From NCBI GenBank assembly GCA_009699615.1, contig WLNV01000070.1:1-7481 (forward strand): a stretch of 7,481 bases of DNA. The letters are read 5' to 3'. The notes below the pieces were generated by a model. The model was not told the DNA's origin. It saw nothing but the letters and a program-made list of their open reading frames with translations, and made no database searches. This DNA is from Actinomycetota bacterium. Lineage in GTDB: Bacteria > Actinomycetota > Thermoleophilia > Solirubrobacterales > Solirubrobacteraceae. Below are positions 1-7,481 of the stretch, one piece after another (within the stretch, counting starts at the first letter, position 1; each line of letters begins with the position of its first letter). Made by a program: the position numbers and the translations under genes.

Positions 1-5
1 GGTGC

Positions 6-9
<4 letters not shown>
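1..9 (-). CDS. Probable start of the next operon gene (first 3 codons only)
   Basis: The carB stop codon TGA overlaps a GTG codon, forming the same GTGA arrangement used at other junctions of this operon. The GTG at 9..7 is followed by codons for Ser and Thr before the window ends. A GAGG ribosome-binding motif lies 7 nt upstream inside carB. In actinobacterial operons of this layout the gene after carB is usually pyrD (dihydroorotate dehydrogenase) or pyrF (OMP decarboxylase), so one of these is the natural expectation. The three visible residues cannot identify the product, and the call rests only on start-site context. Confidence 0.45.
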
Positions 10-3103
<3,094 letters not shown>

Positions 3104-3104
<1 letters not shown>

Positions 3105-4234
3105 CAGGCGGCAGCCTTTGTGATCCGTTCGACGAACTCGTCGAAGAGGTGACGCGCGTCATGCGGGCCAGGGCCCGCCTCCGGGTGGTACTGGACGGTC
3201 GAGCCGGGCACATCGAGCAGCGTCAGCCCCTCCACGGTGCGGTCGTAAAGGTTCACATGGCTCAGTTCGGCGGCGCCGAAGTCTGTCTCCCAACGGATCG
3301 GCTCGTCGTTCTCTACGCGTAAGCCCCCATCGGGCGCGGCAACCGCGAAGCCGTGGTTCTGAGAAGTGATCTCGATCTTTCCTGTGCGCAGGTCCTTGAC
3401 GGGGTGGTTTACGCCGCGGTGGCCGAACGGAAGCTTGAAGGTCTCAAGGCCGAGAGCGCGGCAGCAGAGCTGATGGCCGAGGCAGATACCGAAGACCGGC
3501 TTCTTTCCGAGCACGCCGCGGACAGTCTCGACCACACCGTCGAGCGCCGCCGGGTCGCCTGGGCCGTTCGCGAGGAAGACTGCGTCGGGATCGTCTGCGA
3601 GCAGATCCTCGGCGCTGACGTTGCACGGATGGAGGTCCAGTCGCACTCCTCGCTCGACGAGCTGGCGCACGATCGAAATCTTGATCCCCGTATCGATCGC
3701 GGCGACGTGTGGCCCAGTGTTGCCTTCGCCGTGACGGATCATCTGCTTCGGACCCACCTCGGCAGCGAGGTTCTGGCCGTCCATTGGCGGCTCGGATTCG
3801 ATCATCGCGGCAGCACTGCTCGCGTCGGCGCTGGCGAAGATTCCACCGCGCATTGCGCCGCGGCTGCGCAGGTGACGCACCAGTGCGCGTGTATCGACTT
3901 CGGTGATCGCCGGAATCTCGCTCGCCTCGAGCCAATCGAGCCAACCTTGGTCGGCGGTTGGCGCGTCGGCCGAGTTGTCGGCGGCTCGCATCACGACGCC
4001 GCGAACGTGGATTCGGTCGCTTTCCATCGCCTGTTCGCTGACGCCGTAATTGCCGACGTGCGGCACCGTAAAAGTCAGAACTTGGCCTGCAAACGACGGG
4101 TCTGTTACCGACTCCTGATAACCGCCCATCGCGGTCGTGAATACGACCTCACCGACCGAGCCGCTTGATGCCCCGCATAGCTTGCCTTCGAAACGTGTGC
4201 CGTCCTCAAGCAGGACGAAGCCATCTGCGCTCAC
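3104..4234 (-). CDS. carA: Carbamoyl-phosphate synthase small subunit (glutamine amidotransferase)
   Basis: CarA hydrolyses glutamine and passes ammonia to CarB through the heterodimer. The 376-residue length is normal. The N-terminal CarA-specific domain (about 1-170) opens with the typical strand and a DG-T-FEG segment, followed by GEVVFTTAMGGYQE and the D-P-S-F/Y-AGQ region. The class I glutamine amidotransferase domain (about 176-370) has the nucleophile C251 in GICLGHQL, plus H350 and E352 in QYHPEAGPGPHD. I chose the GTG at 4234 because the family's N-terminal strand begins immediately after it, it forms a GTGA overlap with the upstream stop, and AGGGG lies 8 nt before it. The same frame stays open for 56 more codons to 4402, but that Arg/Ala-rich extension lies over the hydrolase gene and does not resemble CarA. 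The gene abuts carB directly, as expected for two subunits made in equal amounts. Confidence 0.97.
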
Positions 4235-4770
4235 TTGATTAACCCCTGGATCTCTTTGAAGTGTGGATTCTTTGCGTCTTTGAGCAGCTCGAAGCAGATT
4301 GATTCGGTACGCGACGGCACGGCACCGGCCAGCGAGAGCCGCTGGATCGCAAGCGCGCGGTCGTCTGCGCTGCGCGAGCCAAGCGCGTCGCAAGCAAGCC
4401 AAACCTCAGCGTCGGTGGCAAGTAGATCGAGCACGCTCTGTGCGACACAGATGTGGGTTTCGATGCCGCAGACAATCACCTGGTCACGGCCGCTCAACGT
4501 GAAGCCTTCGGCACCGGCAGCGGAGAAGGATGTTTTCTCGAGTACGACCGCTCCGGCGAGTGCGTCGCCCAACTCAGTAACGGTCCTCCCCAACCCCTTC
4601 GGATACTGCTCGCTGACGATGATCGGCAACTCAAGCAGGGTCGCTGCGCGCGCGAGGATCTCAGTTCGAGCGATCAGTGCTTCGGCCTCAGGGATCACGT
4701 CGCGGAAGGCCTCTTGAATGTCGACAACAAGCAAGGCGGCGCGACCGGCTTCGAGCCGAGCGACCTTCAC
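4231..4770 (-). CDS. Isochorismatase-like cysteine hydrolase (ISOC1/ISOC2, YcaC-related type)
   Basis: A 179-residue single-domain protein of the isochorismatase superfamily, probably a cytosolic hydrolase of unknown substrate. The superfamily's Asp-Lys-Cys triad is visible: D17 in LLVVDIQ, K79 in LEKTSFSA and C108 in GIETHICV. The segment SEQYPKGLGRTV (53-64) and the C-terminal signature LLKDAKNPHFKEI (163-175) resemble the eukaryotic ISOC1/ISOC2 group and its bacterial relatives, not authentic isochorismatases such as EntB, nicotinamidase or RutB. No signal peptide or membrane segment is seen. It starts at a GTG overlapping the pyrC stop (GTGA), with GAGG 7 nt upstream, and its own stop overlaps the carA start, so it is translated as part of the operon. 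Members of the superfamily cleave amide, carbamoyl or vinyl-ether bonds. A role in removing a by-product of carbamoyl phosphate or dihydroorotate chemistry is possible but is only inference. Family assignment is firm; function is open. Confidence 0.9.
   Translation of the reverse strand: MKVARLEAGRAALLVVDIQEAFRDVIPEAEALIARTEILARAATLLELPIIVSEQYPKGLGRTVTELGDALAGAVVLEKTSFSAAGAEGFTLSGRDQVIVCGIETHICVAQSVLDLLATDAEVWLACDALGSRSADDRALAIQRLSLAGAVPSRTESICFELLKDAKNPHFKEIQGLIK
4243..4247 (-). promoter_or_regulatory. Ribosome-binding site deciding the carA start
   Basis: AGGGG on the minus strand ends 8 nt before the GTG at 4234, inside the last codons of the hydrolase gene. It supports the short carA start over the in-frame extension reaching 4402. 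Confidence 0.5.
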
Positions 4771-6143
4771 TTCGGGGCCTCGTCAAGCTCCGGGGCGGCG
4801 GTGACTGCGAAGCTGCGCTGCCGGTAGGCAACGGCGCCATCTGCCACCGTGAGAAGGACGCGGCCGTAGAGCGAGCGCCCGCCAAAGGCGCAATTCTCGG
4901 AGCGGCTTTCGTAGCCGCCTTCGCCGACTTGCCATTGCTGTTCAAGATCGACGAGCACAAGATTCGCGCTCTCTCCGATTGTCATCTGCGGGATCTGAAG
5001 CCCGAAGATCGCGCCGCCGCATGTCATCTTCTCGATCAACATCTCGATGCTCATCCGGCCGCTGCGAACTAGCTCGGTGTAACAGGCCGCGAACGAACTC
5101 TCGAGCCCTGTCGTCCCCATCGGCGCCTGCTCGAACGGGACTTCCTTTTCATGCGCGCTGTGCGGCGCATGGTCGGTGGCGATGCAGTCGATCGTGCCGT
5201 CGATCAAACCAGCGATTAGGGCTTGGCGGTCGGCCTCGGTCCGCAGCGGCGGGTTCATCTTCATCCGCGTGTCAAGCGTGCGCACTTCTTCCTCCGTGAA
5301 GCAGAGGTGGTGCGGGCTGACTTCGGTCGTCACGTTGTAACCGAGCCGTTTCGCCTCGCGGATCGCTTCGACCGACTCGGCGCAACTTAGGTGCTGCATG
5401 TGGACTGTTCCGCCCTCATATCCGGCCAACGCGGCGTCGCGCGCGACCATCGTCGATTCGCTGGTGCTCGGAATTCCACCGATTCCAAGCACGGCGCTGA
5501 CGGCGCCCTCGTTCATTGAGCCACCGGCAGAGAGCGAAGGGTCTTCCTCGTGCAGCGCCAGGACGCCACCCGACATCTGCTGGTACTGGAGCGCCTTGCG
5601 CAGCATCCCTGCCGACTCGACCGGCATTCCGTCGTCTGTGAAGCCGGCCGCCCCGGCGGCGCGAAGCTCCGACATCGCGGTTAGCTCCTGCCCATCCAAG
5701 CCAACGGTTATTGCGGCGAGGAAGCCGACAGGCACGCGCGCCTCGCGGCGGGCGGCGTCGCGCAGCGAACGCAACACCGAAGCGGAATCGACGACCGGAT
5801 CGGTGTTCGGCATTGCCAGCACGGCGCAGAACCCGCCGGCGGCGGCTGAGCGCGTCCCCGTCTCGATGTCTTCCTTGTGCTCGTGACCAGGTGTCCGGAG
5901 GTGAATGTGCGGATCGACGAAGGCCGGGAAGAGGTGACAACCGGTTCCGTCAATCTTCTCTGCGTCAGGGCCGGCGGTGAGCGTGCCGGAGGCGCCTATC
6001 TCAGCGAGCTGACCATCGCTGACAATCACGTCGAAGACTCCGTCGATTCCCGCGCGCGGGTCGATCAGGTGCGCGCCGCTGATCATCAGGTCCGCCTCGG
6101 CAGCCGTTCCACGGACCAACAGCTGTTCTCTGCGGCGGGTCAC
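4767..6143 (-). CDS. pyrC: Dihydroorotase, class I
   Basis: PyrC reversibly cyclises N-carbamoyl-L-aspartate to dihydroorotate, the third step of UMP synthesis. The 458-residue amidohydrolase has the class I metal-ligand set: H79 and H81 in DPHIHLRTPG, D171 in FTDDG, H198 in ALHEED, H251 in MQHLSC and D324 in ATDHAPH. EVSPHHL (274-280), KMNPPLR (295-301) and MGTTGLES (342-349) are further dihydroorotase landmarks, so it is not a metal-less pseudo-dihydroorotase. Two starts are possible. The GTG at 6143 overlaps the pyrB stop (GTGA) but has only a distant GGAG, 11 nt away, and adds an Arg-rich 19-residue leader. The ATG at 6086 (M20) has GAGG at 8 nt and gives a length nearer the family norm. 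I list the GTG because every other junction overlaps. The usual Asn-Pro before the C-terminal metal-domain strand is replaced by C375-G-G. Type I dihydroorotases often associate with PyrB, which fits the adjacency. Confidence 0.95.
   Translation of the reverse strand: MTRRREQLLVRGTAAEADLMISGAHLIDPRAGIDGVFDVIVSDGQLAEIGASGTLTAGPDAEKIDGTGCHLFPAFVDPHIHLRTPGHEHKEDIETGTRSAAAGGFCAVLAMPNTDPVVDSASVLRSLRDAARREARVPVGFLAAITVGLDGQELTAMSELRAAGAAGFTDDGMPVESAGMLRKALQYQQMSGGVLALHEEDPSLSAGGSMNEGAVSAVLGIGGIPSTSESTMVARDAALAGYEGGTVHMQHLSCAESVEAIREAKRLGYNVTTEVSPHHLCFTEEEVRTLDTRMKMNPPLRTEADRQALIAGLIDGTIDCIATDHAPHSAHEKEVPFEQAPMGTTGLESSFAACYTELVRSGRMSIEMLIEKMTCGGAIFGLQIPQMTIGESANLVLVDLEQQWQVGEGGYESRSENCAFGGRSLYGRVLLTVADGAVAYRQRSFAVTAAPELDEAPK
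4778..4781 (-). promoter_or_regulatory. Ribosome-binding site of the isochorismatase-like gene
   Basis: GAGG on the minus strand lies 7 nt before the GTG at 4770, inside the end of pyrC. It supports translation of the small gene from that GTG and not from an internal codon. Confidence 0.5.
6095..6098 (-). promoter_or_regulatory. Ribosome-binding-like motif before an alternative pyrC start
   Basis: GAGG on the minus strand lies 8 nt before the ATG at 6086 (Met20 of the long form). This is better placed than the GGAG at 6158..6155 for the GTG at 6143, so the motif leaves the pyrC start undecided. Confidence 0.35.
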
Positions 6144-7072
6144 GCGGACTGGTGCTCCGGCACCGGATCAAAGGCCCGTGAGGCGGCAAGTAGCTCGAAG
6201 AGAACTGCCATCCGCACAACGACACCGGCAGCAACCTGCTCGAGGATCAGTGACTGGGCACAGTCGACGACCTCGTCGGAGAGCTCGACTCCACGATTCA
6301 CCGGCCCTGGGTGCATCAGCAGAGAGCGAGCGCCGAGCCTGCGCGCGTCGATCTGGAAGAGCGAGGCGTATTCGCGCATACTCGGCAGGTAGGCCTGCTG
6401 CATCCGTTCGTTCTGCATCCGCAGCGCGTAGACAACATCGGCTTCGTGCAGGTCGTCAAGCGAATAGCGAACCTCGACGCCCATCGCCTCGATGTCGCGT
6501 GGGAGCAGCGTCGGCGGGCCGGCGATGGTCACCTGCGCGCCCATCTTTTGGAAGCCGAGAATGTTTGAGCGGGCGACGCGCGAATGGAGCACGTCGCCGA
6601 CAATCCAGATCTTGACGCCGTCAAGCGAACCTAGCCGACGATTAAGCGTGTAGATGTCGAGCAGCGCCTGGGTTGGGTGTTCGTGCTTGCCGTCGCCGGC
6701 GTTGATGATTGCGGCGTCGGTCCACTCGGCCACAAGCGCCGGGGCGCCTGCCCAGGGGCAGCGAACCACAATGGCGTCCGGGCGGTGAGCGCTGAGTGTT
6801 TGGACGGTATCTTTGAGTGACTCGCCCTTCTCGGTCGATGAACCCGAGGCACTGAAGTTGACAACATCGGCGCTGAGCCTCTTGGCGGCAAGCTCGAATG
6901 AGCTGCGCGTCCGTGTGCTCGCCTCGTAGAAGAGATTGAGGACCGTCCTGCCGCGCAGCGCAGGGACCTTCTTGATCTCACGCTGCTGGTTCTCGGCGAA
7001 GGCGCCGGCCCGCGCGCAGATCCGCTCGATGTCCTCGCGACTGACGTCCTCGATGCTCAGCAGGTGCTTCAT
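6140..7072 (-). CDS. pyrB: Aspartate carbamoyltransferase catalytic subunit
   Basis: PyrB transfers the carbamoyl group of carbamoyl phosphate to L-aspartate, the committed pyrimidine step. The 310-residue protein has normal length and both halves of the fold. The carbamoyl-phosphate domain has S52-T-R-T-R56 followed by SFE, K82 in the TEKGESLKD loop, and H132-P-T-Q135 in the HPTQALLDIYT segment. The aspartate domain has R165 in GDVLHSRVARSN, R218 in YALRMQNER, and HPGPVNRG (254-261). No pyrI regulatory subunit is present nearby, as usual for Gram-positive-type operons, so control probably rests on CarB feedback and PyrR. The ATG at 7072 overlaps the pyrR stop (ATGA) and has a strong GAGGAG 5 nt upstream. 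Its own stop overlaps the likely pyrC GTG. Identification as aspartate, not ornithine, carbamoyltransferase follows from the KGES loop, the aspartate-domain residues and the neighbours. Confidence 0.97.
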   Translation of the reverse strand: MKHLLSIEDVSREDIERICARAGAFAENQQREIKKVPALRGRTVLNLFYEASTRTRSSFELAAKRLSADVVNFSASGSSTEKGESLKDTVQTLSAHRPDAIVVRCPWAGAPALVAEWTDAAIINAGDGKHEHPTQALLDIYTLNRRLGSLDGVKIWIVGDVLHSRVARSNILGFQKMGAQVTIAGPPTLLPRDIEAMGVEVRYSLDDLHEADVVYALRMQNERMQQAYLPSMREYASLFQIDARRLGARSLLMHPGPVNRGVELSDEVVDCAQSLILEQVAAGVVVRMAVLFELLAASRAFDPVPEHQSA

Positions 7073-7481
7073 GCCGACTCCTCACTCAGCGCAGCAGACT
7101 CGCCGATCACAACGCAATCGGAACCGTCTGTCTCCGTTAGCTGGACGAAGACGCGTTCGCCCTCTGCAGTCGGCAGGTTCTTGCCTACGTAATCGGGCCG
7201 GATCGGGAGTTCGCGGTGACCGCGGTCGACCAGAACGGCAAGCTGAACGCGGGCCGGCCGGCCGTAGGCGAAGAGCGCCTCGATTGCCGCGCGAACGGTT
7301 CGCCCTGTGTAGAGAACGTCATCGACGATGACGACCGTTGCACCGTCAATTGGGAAGTCGATCTCGGTCGAGTAGACCTGCGGTGCCTCCGGCCTGGTGC
7401 CGAGGTCGTCGCGGTAGAAGCCGATGTCGAGCAGTCCGAGCGGCACTTCGGCGCCCGAGAACTCGCGCAGCAGCGCTTCGA
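7069..7481 (-). CDS. pyrR: PyrR, pyrimidine operon regulator / uracil phosphoribosyltransferase (N-terminus outside window)
   Basis: The frame is open to the window edge; 136 complete codons are visible and about 45-50 N-terminal residues are missing compared with the roughly 180-residue Bacillus protein. PyrR is a phosphoribosyltransferase-fold protein that senses UMP/UTP against PRPP and, in Bacillus and mycobacteria, binds the 5' leader of pyr mRNA to repress expression; many members also have uracil phosphoribosyltransferase activity. Visible signatures are FYRDDL, the PRPP-binding motif VVIVDDVLYTGRT, QLAVLVDRGHRELP and DYVGKNLPT. The acidic pair and the TGRT of the PRPP loop are intact, so nucleotide binding should be preserved. 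An internal GTG at 7446 encodes the Val of EVPLGLLD and is not the real start. As first visible gene of the operon it probably lies next to the promoter and leader, which are beyond the window, so the regulatory RNA target cannot be judged here. Confidence 0.96.
   Translation of the reverse strand, partial: EALLREFSGAEVPLGLLDIGFYRDDLGTRPEAPQVYSTEIDFPIDGATVVIVDDVLYTGRTVRAAIEALFAYGRPARVQLAVLVDRGHRELPIRPDYVGKNLPTAEGERVFVQLTETDGSDCVVIGESAALSEESA
7078..7083 (-). promoter_or_regulatory. Strong ribosome-binding site of pyrB
   Basis: GAGGAG on the minus strand lies 5 nt before the pyrB ATG at 7072, within the last codons of pyrR. It is the best Shine-Dalgarno sequence in the window and fixes the pyrB start. 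Confidence 0.65.

Noticed and set aside
3353..4168. Long plus-strand open frame (271 codons) antisense to carA
   Set aside because: It mirrors the carA reading frame in GC-rich DNA, has no recognisable domain and lies wholly over a well-conserved gene.
4235..4402. In-frame 56-codon N-terminal extension of carA
   Set aside because: It lies over the hydrolase gene, is Arg/Ala-rich and unlike CarA, and the GTG at 4234 has overlap and ribosome-binding support.
6049..6060. Perfect 12-nt CG-rich palindrome in the 5' part of pyrC
   Set aside because: It encodes the conserved DPRAG segment, does not extend on either side and has no terminator features.
7252..7263. Perfect 12-nt palindrome made of repeated GGCC
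   Set aside because: It encodes the conserved GRPA stretch of PyrR; high GC makes it expected and there is no loop or T-run for a terminator.

Overview
The window is one stretch of a de novo pyrimidine biosynthesis operon. All genes lie on the minus strand, so transcription runs from high to low coordinates. In order the genes are pyrR (5' end cut off by the window edge), pyrB, pyrC, an isochorismatase-like cysteine hydrolase, carA, carB, and then a probable next gene of which only the first three codons (9..1) are visible. Coding sequence fills essentially the whole window. There is no intergenic gap, and I see no tRNA, rRNA, mobile element, CRISPR array, promoter or terminator.

The DNA is GC-rich (roughly 60% by eye), uses GTG starts often, and has the order pyrR-pyrB-pyrC-(small extra gene)-carA-carB. 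That order is the actinobacterial one; in Mycobacterium and Streptomyces a different small gene sits between pyrC and carA. With moderate rather than very high GC, a deep-branching actinobacterial lineage such as Thermoleophilia is my best guess, but this is inference and is not proven by any marker in the window.

The products form the first three steps of UMP synthesis. CarA releases ammonia from glutamine, CarB makes carbamoyl phosphate from it, PyrB joins carbamoyl phosphate to aspartate, and PyrC closes the ring to dihydroorotate. PyrR is the usual uridine-nucleotide-sensing regulator of such operons. Consecutive genes overlap by 4 nt (ATGA or GTGA), or by 1 nt at carA/carB (TGATG), which suggests translational coupling and balanced expression.

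Two things stand out. A hydrolase resembling the ISOC1/ISOC2 (YcaC-related) branch of the isochorismatase superfamily is embedded in the operon, where no such activity is needed by the textbook pathway. CarB lacks about 43 residues of the normally conserved helical oligomerization domain, although all the catalytic and allosteric residues I checked on either side are present.
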